The translations under genes and the position numbers were made by a program. A stretch of DNA of 64,000 nt from Cordylochernes scorpioides (taxonomy: Eukaryota > Arthropoda > Arachnida > Pseudoscorpiones > Chernetidae). The notes under the pieces were generated by a model. It was given only the letters and a program-made list of their open reading frames with translations. It was not told where the DNA came from and ran no database searches. Every line of letters starts with the position of its first letter. Position 1 is the stretch's first letter. The stretch spans positions 43,644,965 to 43,708,964 of the forward strand of contig CP092874.1 in the NCBI GenBank assembly GCA_030710605.1, given 5' to 3'. Shown here piece after piece: positions 9,166 to 20,393 of the stretch.

Positions 9166-10060
9166 TATAATATAAAGTATATTTTAACTCAGCAAAACAG
9201 TTTAGTTCTGTACCTAGAATTTAAACAATAGAACCTACGTTATCTATCACTAACAACCTGTAAGTAAATAAATCCTCTAATACCCGAACAAATATATCTT
9301 ATCATACGTTTGTTAATTATATAATGTACACAAAGATTATACATAGTGTCAGAAGTTTAAAATCCTTATATCTATAAAAATGAAATCCAAAATCGATGTT
9401 TGTTATCCTGTTGCGCAAAATCTACAATTAATTAATTATGAAATTTCGCATGTAGGTGGCTGAAAAAAACTAAAAAGGTTAATGTGCTTTTTTTTTAATA
9501 TAAAACCAAAAATCGTTAGTTCCAGCCTTTTACCGCTTGGGCGCAGCACTGGTCGCGACGATAAATGAATTTGATTGGTTAATAATTTACTCGTGGTTTG
9601 TTTACACGAAGAATGTTAGTTTGTTTACACGATGAATGTTTTTAAAAGGTAAGATTATCCAATCGCCGTGAAACTTTAGGAAGTTATATATTTACTATAC
9701 TACTGGGAAGGTTTCTGGTTTGAATTTGATTTGAAATAAATATTCTTTGCAATTTTATTTGCAAATTTTCTACTTTCACTCGCAAGCAGCGCCTCTCGCG
9801 GTTTGGTGAAAGTATATTTATAAATTGTAGCAATTCTTAAAATGTGTTCCAAGTATACTAAATTTAATTTGAGAATTTAGTAATATTATATTCCAATGAC
9901 CTAAAAACTTGGCATTTTAATATTAATATCTATTTAAAGAAATTATTGTAACTTTTTTGTGTTGAATGTTAAAATGTAATGTTAAAATATATTTTTCAAA
10001 TGTTAATTCAATTTGTTGTTGTTTTATAATAATGGAGATGCAAATTACATTGTTGTTGTT
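9166..10060 (+). repeat. Helitron-related fragments and unassigned AT-rich DNA
   Basis: A TATCTATAAAAATGAAATCC start near 9366 and the GAAACTTTAGGAAGTTATAT motif near 9670-9690 indicate a decayed Helitron of the same or a sister family running to roughly 9840. A CGCAAGCAGCGCC segment near 9780 is shared with the 30.7 kb copy. The remaining sequence up to 10060 shows nothing recognisable. Confidence 0.5.
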
Positions 10061-10216
10061 ATTTATTTATTTATTTCGTCTCAATTTACATGTGTTACAT
10101 TCGAGCACAGCTCGCGACTCACCTTGTCCTGGCTATTTACACATGGTGAGTTGGTCGAGTAGAGGTGGTCCCCCCGGACCTTGCAGGAGGGCAGCTGTTG
10201 GGCGATGAGCTCTTGA

Positions 10217-11174
10217 CTAAGCGCCAGGGCCGGTTCGTCGGAATCGGGGATTGATATCTCCTTTATTTTGTAGAATATCCTGTATGGTTTGATTATTTGA
10301 ATTTTGCATTTGAAGGTATAATTTCTTAACGGAAGTTTGGTACATATCTTCTAGATCGGGTTGGTTCAAGTCCTCCTTCAGTATCTTGTTTGATAGGTTG
10401 AATGGAGCTCCTTTACTTGTCCGAAGGCAGATTCTCATAAATGCGTTTATCCTATTTTTGTCTGTGGTTGTAATATATTTGCACCAAACTGGGAGTGCGT
10501 ATGTTACTATCGGGAGGATACAACATCTGTATAGAGTAAACTTTTGTTTTGTAGTCAATTTGCTTCTATAGTTGAACAGGCTTGATAATATTATTTTTGC
10601 GATTTTGGCTTTCTTTATGATATTTTTGACATGCATTTAACGATGTCAGTCCAGTTAATAGGGCTCTGGTTTACCTTTAGGATGGATTGCGGCTTAAATT
10701 TATTATTGTCTAGTGGAGAAAAAATTTTGCCTGAGACTTTTTTGGGTTGATGTCTAATTTCCAATCGTTGCACCATTTGGTTATACTGTTTATGTAATTT
10801 TGGAGTCGTGTAGTTATTATTTCTATTGATTTGGAGTTTGCTAAAATTGCTGCGTCATCTGCGAAAAGTTTTTCTTTACCTTTTGGATGTGGAGGGAAAT
10901 CGTTGATGTAGATGTTGAATAGGTAGGGTCCAAGGATAGAGCCTTGAGGGACTCCAATCTGGGTTGGTTTTGCCGTGGTTATATAATTCTCTTGCTTAAT
11001 TGAAAAGATCCTATCCTGGAGATAGCTTTTCAAGAATTTGATAAAATCCCTTGGAAATTGATTTTTTGTTATTTTTGTTATCAAGCCATCACGCCATACT
11101 CTATCAAAGGCTTTGGTAAAGTCTAGAAAAACAGCACCTACTGCCTCCTTGTGGGACTTTCTTATTTGAATGTA
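10217..11174 (-). pseudogene. LINE reverse transcriptase, C-terminal half (copy 1)
   Basis: The reverse strand encodes RT palm motifs: VFLDFTKAFDRVW (near 11110-11150), GVPQGSILGPYLFNIYIND (near 10900-10960) and FADDAAIL (near 10850-10870, the catalytic FADD box). The thumb and C-terminal region run to about 10217 in a second frame after a break near 10640-10710. The same residues appear in copy 2 with many substitutions. No RNase H or downstream ORF is present, in line with Jockey/CR1-type elements. Frameshift and truncation make it inactive. Confidence 0.85.
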
Positions 11175-12154
11175 CAGTGGTACCTCGACATACGAGTTTA
11201 ATTCGTTCCGCAACCTTGCTCGTATCTTGAATTACTCGTATCTCGAAGTAAATTTCCCCATACAAAACAATTGAACTACCATTAATCCGTTTCAACCTCC
11301 AAAATGTCACCCAGTTATTTTTGTTACGTGGTTTTAAATAATAAAAACGTATTTATATATATCAAATATTTATTGCACAAAAACACAAAAAAGAGAATGT
11401 AAAGAAATAAATTAGATATCCTCACTGGTCTTTGCCTTTTTCGCTACATTTTTCTCGCTTTCACCTGTAGGCCGTTTAGAAAAAAACATGTCCAAGGAGG
11501 TTTGTTTCTTCCTCCCTCTCAGAATGTTCCGGAAATGAGTTAGGCAAGTGTCATTAAAATGGTCAGATGCACGACCTGTTGCAACTTTTTCTGGGTGTTT
11601 TTTTCCGTGAACTGTGAAACTCTCTCCCACATTCCTAAGATCTCCTTTATCTCACTTGTAGAAATAACCTCCTCCTCTGACTCCTCAAAACCAATGTAAC
11701 CATCGTAAGGCCCTTAGCCGGCGTTACACTCTTTATCGACTCCTTCCGTTTAAGCACAGAACATATCATGGACGTACTACGGCCATACTGCCTCGACAAG
11801 TCAACAACTCGAACACTTTGCTCATGTTTTTCTATAATTTCACGTTTAAATTCAATACTCATCATCTTTTTCTTAGCACTTGACTTTTTACAAACTTTCT
11901 TCCTATCCATGGTTATAAAAATAAATGAACTAAAACTGTAAATGTAAACGCAACACAAAACGCGAACACAAAACACAACTTATCACAGCGGAAGCACGTT
12001 GCTAACTGATCGTGATGGCGCGACTGCGTGTTACTACCGAACCGAACTCGTATCTCGAATTTCGCTCGTAACTAAAAGCAAAAAATCACTTGCTCGTCGG
12101 CTCGTATCTCGGAAAACTCGTATGTTGGGGCGCTCGTATGTCGAGGTACCACTG
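11175..12154 (-). mobile_element. Tigger/pogo-type DNA transposon, internally deleted
   Basis: A 980-bp element flanked by TA on each side (11173-11174, 12155-12156) with matching terminal inverted repeats that begin CAGTGGTACCTCGACATACG. The repeated CTCGTATCTCGAA motifs inside both ends are typical of Tigger-like elements. It is inserted in LINE copy 1. It carries only the N- and C-terminal parts of a transposase, so it is non-autonomous. Confidence 0.9.
11412..11910 (-). pseudogene. Tigger transposase remnant (DNA-binding N-terminus plus C-terminal tail)
   Basis: The ATG at 11908-11910 opens a basic N-terminus (MDRKKVCKKSSAKKK) followed by a CENP-B-type helix-turn-helix: a SIEFKREIIEKHE stretch and SRQYGRSTSMICSVLK. 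This is the domain that binds the inverted repeats. About 75 residues in, the frame runs out. The left part (11412-11630) encodes a C-terminal tail with TSLDMFFSKRP. The DDE catalytic core that should lie between is absent. It cannot catalyse transposition, but an expressed N-terminus could still bind element ends. Confidence 0.8.
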
Positions 12155-12222
12155 TAGTCTATTACTGTGATTAGCTGGTGGGTTGTGGAGTGTCCTTTTC
12201 TGAATCCAAATTATTGTTGTTG

Positions 12223-14389
12223 GTGTTTATTTATTTATTTATTTCATCTCAATTTGCAGGTGTTACATTCGAGCACAGCTCGCGAGTCACCTTGTCCAGA
12301 TTATTTACACATGGCGAGTTGTGATGCTGGAGTGGCCCCCCGAACCTTACAGGAGGGCAGTTGTTGGGTGTTTGGCTGTCAGCTAGCCATTGGGTCCAGG
12401 TCGTCGGATTCGGTGGCTGAGGTCACCTTGGTTTTGAACAATTTCTTGTATAGTTGGATTTGAGGATTTTTGAAATTGCGAGAATAGTCTTGTAGCAGAG
12501 TCTTGATAAATCTATTCTATATTAGGCTGGTTGAGATCTTCTTTGAGAATTTTGTTTGAAAGATTGAATGGGGCTCCTATAGTGGTTCGTAAGCAAATCC
12601 TCATAAAGGCATCTATTCTTTTTTTATCCGTAGGTGTGATATATTTGCCCCAGACTGGTAGTGCGTACGTGATGATGGGTAGAATACAGGTTTTGTACAA
12701 CGTGAATTTATGCTTTGTTGTTAAATTACTTTTAAAATTAAGCAGGCTTGATAGAGATATTTTGGCTATCTTTGCCATTTTTATGGTGTTTTGGACATGT
12801 AGGTTAAATTTTAATTTCGAATCCAAAGTGACACCAAGATACTTGGCATGGTCGGCCCAACTAATAGTGCTTGAGTTTACTGTCAAGTTGGTTTGTGGCT
12901 TGAATTTTTTGTTATCTCTTGGGGGAAAAACTATTGCTTGAGTCTTAGTTGGGTTAATGTCTAGTTTCCACTCATCGCACCATTTGATTATGTCATTTAG
13001 GTAACTCTGAAGCTGAGTAACCAATAGGTTGACTGATTTAGAGTTGAATAAAATTGCTGTGTCATCTGCGAAGAGCTTAAGTTTACATTTAGAGTGCAGT
13101 GGGATGTCATTAATGTAAATATTGAAAAGGTAGGGTCCGAGGATAGAGCCTTGAGGTACTCCAGTCTGGATTGGCTTTGGTTCAGTTATAAAATTTCCTT
13201 GCTTGACTGAAAATGTCCTGCCCTGTAGATAATTCTGCATAAAATTGATAATGTCACTTGGGAACTGGTGTTTTGTGAGTTTCTTTATAAGGCCATTATG
13301 CCAAACTTTATCAAATGCTTTCGCAAAATCTATAAAGACAGCACCTACCACTTCCTTGTGGGATCTTCTTATCTGGATGTAGTCCAGAACTGCAATGAGT
13401 TGGTGAGTTGTTGAATGCCCCCTTCTAAATCCGAATTGCTGCGGGATGATGAAGTTAGAGTTGTCAAGTACATCTGAAGTCTACGTAGAATAATTCTTTC
13501 GTAAATTTTGCCGATGGTGGAGAGGAGGCTGATAGGTCTTAGATCTTCAGGGGATTTAGCGGATTTTTTTGGAATTGGAATTATGATAGCATGCTTCCAG
13601 ACTTTGGGGTAGTAACACAAGTGCAGTGCGGCGTTGAATACTCCAGCTAGAAATACAATCCATTTGATGGGAAGATTCTTGGCCATTTGCGGAGTGATAT
13701 TGTCATGGCCAGGAGCTTTGTGGTTAGCTAAGTATTTAATCACTTCTTTGATTTCATTTGGTGTCGTCATTGTGAGCATTTTTTCTTGCTGTTGATTATA
13801 AGTTATATTTGGTTGGTCTTCTTCTTTTTCCTTGGAGAACTGGTTGGAGAAGTGTTCTGCAAGTTCATTTCCGATTTCTTTGTCGGTCAATAAGGTTTTG
13901 CCGTTCGTTACTAAACTTGAGATCCTTTCCGTTTTTTTCCTGATGGGTTTTGTTTTTCTCCAGAAGTCCTTTGGGCTTGATTCAATCTTGTGTATGAATT
14001 GATTCCAGTTCTCGGTGGAGTCGGATTTGAGGGCTTTGTTAACTTTTCCCTGTAGGTTTAAATAAATGGCTCTATGGGCTGGATCCCAGGTTGCTTGCCA
14101 TCTCTTACGAGCTTTATTCTTTTCTTTTATCAAGGCCTTGGTTGAGGGGTTCTGTTTTGATGTAGAGGATGATATAACTGTGTTTTTTGAGTAGCTGTTG
14201 TAGATTTTATCATTTAGTATGGTCACTGCTGAGTCAATATTGGCTTCCGTTTTCAAGGGTACTCTAGGAGGCGTACTGGAAATTAAGTCTTGTTGGAAGT
14301 GTACCCAGTTAGTGAGTCGGCAAGCCCTAGTCGTGAATTCATCCTTCGGGCAGGTCAGCTCTAGGATTACTGGGAGGTGATCTGAAGAT
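12223..14389 (-). mobile_element. Jockey-like LINE, copy 2 (5' part lost in assembly gap)
   Basis: The tail reads TTTATTTATTTATTTATTT from 12226 on the plus strand. The 3' UTR matches copy 1 (GAGCACAGCTCGCGAG near 12272). The coding body extends rightward to the N block. The last stretch before the gap encodes an SSDHLPVILEL-like segment, the end of an APE-type endonuclease, so ORF2 is nearly complete up to there. It is inserted into copy 1 of the same family at about 12222. Confidence 0.85.
12512..14389 (-). pseudogene. LINE ORF2: endonuclease end, linker, reverse transcriptase (copy 2)
   Basis: Reading leftward: the endonuclease C-terminal SDHLP motif (about 14355-14389), a lysine-rich linker, then RT with an APGHDNITPQM box (near 13690-13725), an IPIPKKSAKSPEDLRPISLL stretch (near 13520-13580), VFIDFAKAFDKVW (near 13300-13340), GVPQGSILGPYLFN (near 13120-13165) and FADDTAIL (near 13040-13065). 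One frameshift near 13450-13480 separates the two main frames. The RT boxes themselves are intact. The encoded enzyme would nick target DNA and prime reverse transcription at the nick. Confidence 0.87.
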
Positions 14390-14489
14390 NNNNNNNNNNN
14401 NNNNNNNNNNNNNNNNNNNNNNNNNNNNNNNNNNNNNNNNNNNNNNNNNNNNNNNNNNNNNNNNNNNNNNNNNNNNNNNNNNNNNNNNN
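14390..14489. other. Assembly gap (100 N)
   Basis: Exactly 100 N, the usual placeholder for a gap of unknown size. It joins the 5' side of a LINE to the interior of a copia element. The true distance and order across it are not known from this sequence. Confidence 0.99.
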
Positions 14490-14500
14490 AGCAAAATATA

Positions 14501-15904
14501 GTGAAGAGAGGAATTGATTATGCAAATGATATTCAGGAAGATACTTATTGTGATAATTTCACCTATAAAGGAAATTGTGAAGAAATAGTTGCTGAAGACT
14601 TTCTTATCTTGAAAGAAGACAATCCTGTCACAGAGAGTGAAATGAAGTCTCAGGAGGATACTTCTGTAAAACCAGGTGCTGACATTGAAAATGACTCAAC
14701 ACAAACTGAACCGATAGAGGAAAGATGCGTAAAAGGAGGAAGAAAGAAAGGAGAAGCAAAGAGCATCTTAGAAGAACAGCACAAAGCAAATATTCAAGAA
14801 TAAGAAAGGAAATTGATCAAAGAAGGAGAAGGAGAAGGAGAAAGAGTTCGACGCTCACAAAGAATGAAGCGAATTTATTTATGGAAATAGTTAATTATAT
14901 TCTGGAGAACTTTAAAGAAACAATGGATAGTGGAGAAAGAAATGAATGGCTCAAAGCAATGGAAGAAAATCTCAGTGAGATAGAAAAACATAAAGCATGG
15001 ACACTAGTACCAAGTGAAAATGGTATGAAAGTCATCAACAGTAAATGGGTCTACAGTACGAAGAAAACCTCAAATGATGGCATATATAAAAGAAAGGCCA
15101 CACTGGTTGCTGTTGGATGCAATCAAAGATATGGTGTGGACTATAACGAATCTTTTTCACCTCTACTCAAAAAGGAAAGCTTGCGAACAATAGTAGTTTT
15201 CGCAACGCATCAGAATTTAATCATAAAGACTTATGATGTGAAGACAGCTTATCTCTATGGTGAGTTAGAAGAGACAGTATACATGAAACAACCAGATGGT
15301 TTTATGCAAAAATAGAAGAAAACAAAGTGTGAAAATTGGAAAAAGCCTGTATGGTCTACCACATACAAGGAAATGTTGGAACAAAAGGATCGATGAAATT
15401 TTATACCAGTTGGGAATGATTAAAACCAAATGTGATCCATGTGTCTATAAACTCCAGAGAGGAGAAGAGTATGAAATACTGGGTCTATATGTAGATGATA
15501 TCATCATTGCTGGTACCAGTAAGAAAATTAATGACAATCTAGCCTCAGAAATAGAAATTTTATGTAGCTCTAACAGAAAAGAAAAATAGCGAAACATTTA
15601 TTGTAATTGAAATAAAATGGGAAGATGGATTTTATCTATCTCAGACTCATTATATTGATATAATTCTTCACAGATTTGGACTGGAAGAATGCAACAGAAT
15701 ACAGATACCTGGAGATCATAATCAAATTTGGATGAGTATGATGTTTGAGTATGAGAAATGATTGGATCACTTATGTACCCTTCTACGGGTACTCGACCGG
15801 ACATATCCTTCAAAGTCAGCAATTTATTGATTCAAGAGAAATACACTTAACTGGTGTTAAAAGGATCTATAGATACCTGAAGGGAACAAGAAATAAAATG
15901 TTGG
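14501..15904 (+). pseudogene. Copia integrase tail and reverse transcriptase (copy A)
   Basis: The acidic and Lys-rich linker (14501-14820) is followed by the copia RT: NEWLKAMEEN (near 14940), KWVYSTKKT (near 15045-15070), a FSPLLKKESLRT segment, YDVKTAYLYGELEETVYMKQ, GLPHTRKCWN and the catalytic box LYVDDIIIAGTS near 15485-15520. Here the YVDD box is intact. Frame changes near 15300 and 15590 and several stops beyond break the protein. Copia RT order (integrase before RT) is clear. Confidence 0.85.
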
Positions 15905-16070
15905 TGTTAGAAAAGAAGGAGTTCGAGGCAGCCAATGAATCAACTGAATTCCTGCCTAGTAGGTCATCAACCTTCAAACCTAATTTTGTAAACAAATATC
16001 TAAAGACCAGATTCTGAAACGACAAACCAATTGAGAATAACTTTTTAATTCAGTTCACAAATCGAATCAA

Positions 16071-16190
16071 TGTGTATTTTGTGGTAAAGACAATCATAGA
16101 ACCCCTAAGTGTGACTTTGCCGCTAATTTGACTTTACACAAAAAGAGATCACTCATGAGGAAAAAGGGTGTTTGTTATAAATGTCTTCGG
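16071..16190 (+). pseudogene. BEL/Pao Gag zinc fingers
   Basis: Plus-strand translation of 16071-16112 gives CVFCGKDNHRTPKC (CX2CX4HX4C). About 20 residues on, CYKCLRPSHLS starts a second knuckle. Paired CCHC fingers are typical of BEL/Pao Gag. The surrounding capsid part is short and broken. Confidence 0.65.
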
Positions 16191-16469
16191 CCTTCTCATT
16201 TAAGTATAATTTGCTCAAATTTAGTTCGTTTTTCGATCTGCAACAATTCTTCCCACCTGGATGTCATGTCTCCAAAAACGAATTTTAGATCGAGGTGAGT
16301 CTTCAGAGTCTCCAACGGTGCAAGATGAAACTCTCGCCAACTTACCCACCCCTCATCTGTGGAAGCAGTGTATCCTAGATCATTTTTAGAAGGGAGTGAA
16401 TAACTCGACGTATTTGATTTGATGAGAGACCGTATATAAGTCCATATAGGTGCGGACATCGCCGGGTAA

Positions 16470-16700
16470 TTGCTAACTGACGATCAGAGAAGAATCTCAT
16501 CTGGACTTGTGGCAATCCATGGAAGGAAGGTGATGGGAAATATTCCTCCAACAGAGGTGAGAGATGACACCAGCTCCCTTTGCGTGACCACACTTCTATC
16601 TTTGGATTTAGAAAACTTGTGGAAATTAGATGCGATTGGAGTCTCTGACGCGGAGGTTGAGAAGAATACTCAGTCATTACAAGCTGAATACTCAGTCATT
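16470..16700 (+). pseudogene. BEL/Pao protease-RT linker fragment
   Basis: Residues such as SSGLVAIHGRKVMG and LENLWKLDAIG fit the conserved segment between the BEL/Pao protease and RT. The fragment stops at the LINE insertion at 16708. Similarity is judged by eye, so this is moderately uncertain. The bulk of the RT palm seems to be missing. Confidence 0.45.
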
Positions 16701-16707
16701 ACAAGCT

Positions 16708-16941
16708 ACGTCCCACAATCAATGTCCCATATACTAGATGACTGCCCGCTGTACAAATTCAATGGAGGAATCTCCAATCTCCACTCTGTCACCCCGGAAG
16801 CCCTGAACTGGCTGAAGGCCTTGCCTCTCAGACTTTAATGACCGAGAAGTCCTCACTTCTTTTTTCTAGATTTGATTCATTTTGTCTCCTCTCTTATTGT
16901 AAAGACGTTGCTGTATCACCTCATAAGCATAAATAAATAAA
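16708..16941 (+). mobile_element. 5'-truncated LINE 3' end inserted in the BEL/Pao element
   Basis: A 234-bp insert encoding SHILDDCPLYKFNGG and a TPEALNWLKALP segment, the typical C-terminus of a LINE protein with RNase H-like tail. A stop, a short UTR and the tail ATAAATAAATAAA follow. ATTACAAGCT flanks it on both sides (16698-16707 and 16942-16951), a 10-bp target duplication from target-primed insertion. This is the third nesting level (LINE in BEL/Pao in copia). The clade is not certain and differs from the Jockey-like copies at 10-14 kb. Confidence 0.75.
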
Positions 16942-17059
16942 ATTACAAGCTGAAATGGAGGAACATTTCGCCCACACCTCGACACGAGATATTGAGATTT
17001 AGCTCTACCCTGGGTGCAAGAAAAGGAAAGGATTTCTACTGATAGAGACAAATTAGTTT

Positions 17060-17880
17060 GGAAGATTTTGAATTAATTGGACCAACCACCAAGAGAAAAG
17101 TACTTTCAATTGCGAGCAAGATATTTGCTCCATTAGGAGTTGCTTGTCGTGTGACTTTAACTCCCAAGCTGATATTACAGGAGACTTGAACACAGAAGTT
17201 AACGTGGGACGAAGTCCTACCTGGATGCTAAGTACAAGGATTTTGGAAGTGGTTTAGCAAACTGAAACACTTGCCTAACATAGAAATTCCTAGATGGCTT
17301 TGTTTTAAAGACTCCTATGTAGAGAAAACCACTCTCCACAGCTTTTGCGACGCCAGTTAGTTTGCCTATGCAACCTGTATTTTCCTCCATATTGAATGAT
17401 AGAGTGGACATCCAATTAATACAGTCTCGAAAACGAGTAGCTCCACTGAAGAAACTCACCATCCTAAGATTGGAGCTTTTGGCTTGTCTGATTGGAGCTC
17501 GTTTGGCAGCTAACGTCATACAAGATCTAGATTTTGAGGAAATTCCAAGATTTTATTGGACCGATTCGACCAATGTTCTCTGTTGGATCCAAAGGGAAGA
17601 CAACTGGGCAGCCTTTGTGATGAACTGTGTTAAGGAAATTCATAATCTTAGCTTCCCCTAATCTTGGCGCCACATACCAGGCCGATTAAACCCGGCAAAT
17701 CTCCTATCTCGGGGATGTTCATCAGGAACACTTAAGGAGACAAGATGGTGGGAGGGACCTGCACGGTTAAAGGTATCTCAAGAAGAGTGGCCCAAATCAA
17801 ACATTTTCCCTGATTTGGAGATTGTTTATTCTGAAAGGCGCAAAACCATCCTGAAAAACTTGTGTACGACAAGAGAAAAT
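17060..17880 (+). pseudogene. BEL/Pao reverse transcriptase end and RNase H
   Basis: Plus-strand frames give ASKIFAPLGVACRVTLTPK (near 17115-17170, RT/connection) and IPRWLCFKDS. An RVAPLKKLTILRLELLACL stretch is near 17435-17495, followed by FYWTDSTNVLCWI near 17550-17590. These are hallmark BEL/Pao RNase H sequences, with DST supplying a catalytic Asp. Stops split it into at least three pieces. Confidence 0.8.
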
Positions 17881-18033
17881 GAAAATTTATTTAAACGTTA
17901 TTAAAATTTTTTGAGAATAGTACGAATTACCGCCTGGATATACATATTATTCAACAACGCCAAGATTGATAGAAGAAAGCTAATTTCAGAAGTTCTCAGT
18001 ACAGAATGAATCACGAAGTCAGAAATAATACTG

Positions 18034-19349
18034 ATGAGACTTATCCAGAGAGAATTGTTTTCAGGGCATAGAGATAAGAAAATACAAGGCTTTAAGTTGC
18101 TAGTAGACTCTTCAGGGATTTTGAGAATAAAAAAACAAAAATTTGCAGAAGAGATAATTTCGCTAATTTTAGAATGCCCATTTTATTTCCCTCAGATCAC
18201 TTCTTGGTCTCTTTGCTCATCAGATGGAACCATGAAACGCACGGGCACAACGGCCTACAACCACTCCTCGGTATTTTGAGAGAAAACTATTGGATACTAA
18301 GTTCCAGGAAAACCGTCAAGAAGATCATCAATCAATGCTTTCGCTGTAAACGATTCACCGCGACACCAGCTATTGCCGAATCAACTTCATTACCAGAAGA
18401 CAGAGTAAAATATGCTGAAGTTTTCGAAATAGTAGGAGTTGATCTATCTGGACATCTTATCATAAATAATAAGAAGAAAGAATGGATTATCATCTTCACA
18501 TGCGCAGTGTATAGAGGAGTTCATTTGGAACTTGTGACATCTTTGTCTATGGACGCCTTCCTCCAAGCTTTCCGTCGATTTATTGCTCGAAGAGGCCGAC
18601 CATTAATTATGTATTCGGATAACGGGACTAATTTCCAAGGCACGGCTAATACGTTGAAGAAGATTGATTTTACGAGATTAAAATATGATCCCACATTGAA
18701 AAACATTACCTGGAAATTCATACCGCCTGGTGCCCCTTGGTGGGGCAGATGGTGGGAGCGTTTGATTAGAATGATGAAACAAGTGCTCTTTAGGATTCTC
18801 GGTCAAACCTCCTTGGGATATGAATAACTGTCCATGGTAATGTGTGACGTCGAAAGCTTGATGAACTCACTGACCTACCTAACTGAAGAAAGTGAGGATC
18901 TCGTTCCATTGACACCTTCGTTGTTCTTACAGGTCAGAGAGGTTGGCGTACCAGACCTGAACTTGATTGATAACCAGACCCTCTCCCGCAAATATCAATA
19001 TATCAAACGTGTACGAGAAGATCTTAGAGAACGATTTCGTATCGAATATTTTGTATTCCTTAGACAAGAAACGAGACGCCTGAAGACTACCATACCATTC
19101 AAGGTAGGAGACATGATACTCATTGGACAAGAAAGTTTAAAGAGACTACACTGGCCGTTAGCCAGAATAATCCAACTCTATCAAGGAAAAGACGGACTTA
19201 TGAGGGTTGCGAAAGTGAAAACTTCATCAGGTGATAAAATACGACCTATTCAAAAAAAAACTCTGCAATTTAGAGATAACACCCGAGATAAGATGTCGAG
19301 ACTTTCTAACGGAGCGATCTCCCACACAAGAAGTTCGACTGAAACCTGA
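18034..19349 (+). pseudogene. BEL/Pao integrase with C-terminal DUF5641-like domain
   Basis: Zinc region with a HNGLQPLLGILRENYWIL stretch and CFRCKR (18240-18350), then the catalytic core: Asp in GVDLSGH (near 18440), Asp in YSDNGTNF (near 18615) and Glu in WWERLIRMMK (near 18750). The tail PFKVGDMILIG and LHWPLARIIQLYQGKDG near 19100-19200 matches the DUF5641 segment found at the end of BEL/Pao polyproteins. One frame change near 18170 and a stop near 18826-18830 break the chain. It would have catalysed cDNA insertion when intact. Confidence 0.85.
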
Positions 19350-19509
19350 AGAGGACCCTTTGATTTCGCAGCATGAGCAACATCACATTGGAACCCCGAA
19401 TGTTTCGTCAAGATACGGACGGCCCATCAAGAGACCCAACCGATTGGATCTACTGAACCTTTCCCTCCCATGTTTAAGTCGTCGAGGCGCCAACTCAAAG
19501 TGGGATAAA

Positions 19510-19887
19510 TGTTGAAAAATAAGGAGTTCGAGGCAGCCAATGGGAGGCCGACGGAGGGGGATGCAGCGGCTGGAATGAGGAAAAACGAATAAACAAAAAG
19601 ATAAGAACTTGAAAATAACTTCCAACGGGACGGTTTGCCCTGATCTCCTATTCTCATAGTGAAAATACATTCAAATATATAATTCATTAAATAATCCTTT
19701 ATATTTTCTTAATTGATAATAAATATAATTTTCCCTTCTGTTTTCGTCGTATATTTTAAAAATTGATACAAGCAGCGACACCTCCGCTTTGAACCTTCAA
19801 CCCCGCCGACCAAGAATAGAGGTAAGTGACTCCTTCTATAGAACTTAAATCGTGGTCACAACACAGAGTGGCGGTGAAATTACAGTA
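19510..19887 (+). repeat. 3' LTR of the BEL/Pao element
   Basis: Begins TGTTGAAAAATAAGGAG. It shares its first ~35 bp with the remnant 5' LTR at 15905 and runs to the GTTGG duplication at 19888-19892. Length is about 378 bp. The end at 19887 is defined by the target duplication; the terminal dinucleotide is not a perfect CA. Confidence 0.65.
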
Positions 19888-19892
19888 GTTGG

Positions 19893-20393
19893 AATATAAG
19901 CCAAAAGACAACAATATCACAATAGGTACTGATGCGAGCTGGTGCACAACCAGATATGAAAAATCCTACACAGGATAAACAGTCAAACTTGACGACAACT
20001 TAATAAACTGGAGAAGTATAAAGCAAAATTTAGTAGCCTTGTCTTCATGTGAAGCAGAACTTATTTCAATATGTGAAGGAATTTTAAAAGTATTATGGTT
20101 AAAGGGATTACTAGAGGAACTTTGTGAAAATGTAACTTTCCCAATTACCATGAAAAGTGACAACCAGGCTTCAATAAACTGGATACAATATGACAAAATT
20201 ACTTCAAACAAAGCACATAAACCAAAAATATTTATTTGTGAAAGAGGAAATACAAAATGGAATCAAACTGGCATACAATAAAAGTGAAGACATGAAGGCG
20301 GATATACTAACAAAGAGTCTACCTAAGGACAAATACGGAAATGTGCAGATAGCCTTGGACTTGATGATTAGGACTTACACAAAGGGAAGCGTG
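19893..20393 (+). pseudogene. Copia RNase H, C-terminal part (copy A, after the BEL insertion)
   Basis: Continuation of copy A: a TDASWCT segment near 19930, SSCEAELISICEGILKVLWL (near 20045-20105), and KSDNQASINWI near 20155-20185. A frame change occurs near 20225. It ends in a KADILTKSLPKDKY stretch before the LTR. These are standard copia RNase H motifs, with Asp/Glu/Asp retained. A purine-rich CAAAGGGAAGCG tract precedes the LTR. Confidence 0.8.

Larger units (their letters stand above)
10061..12222 (-). mobile_element. Jockey-like LINE, copy 1 (3' part, interrupted)
   Basis: Non-LTR retrotransposon reading leftward. The 3' end is marked on the plus strand by TATTTATTTATTTATTT at about 10061-10077, i.e. 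an (AAAT)n tail. Its 3' UTR segment GAGCACAGCTCGCG near 10103 also occurs in copy 2. The body is split by the Tigger element at 11175-12154 and resumes at 12157-12222, where copy 2 is inserted. The order of events read from the nesting is copy 1 first, then Tigger and copy 2. Confidence 0.8.
15905..19887 (+). mobile_element. BEL/Pao LTR retrotransposon (5' LTR mostly deleted), nested in copia A
   Basis: The element starts TGTTAGAAAAGAAGGAG at 15905. The matching start of the 3' LTR, TGTTGAAAAATAAGGAG, is at 19510, and GTTCGAGGCAGCCAATG is shared by both. Only about 35 bp of the 5' LTR survive before gag sequence begins. The order gag zinc fingers, protease/RT fragments, RNase H, integrase with a DUF5641-type tail is diagnostic of BEL/Pao. 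The 5-bp target duplication GTTGG is normal for the group. Multiple stops indicate a dead copy. Confidence 0.85.
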
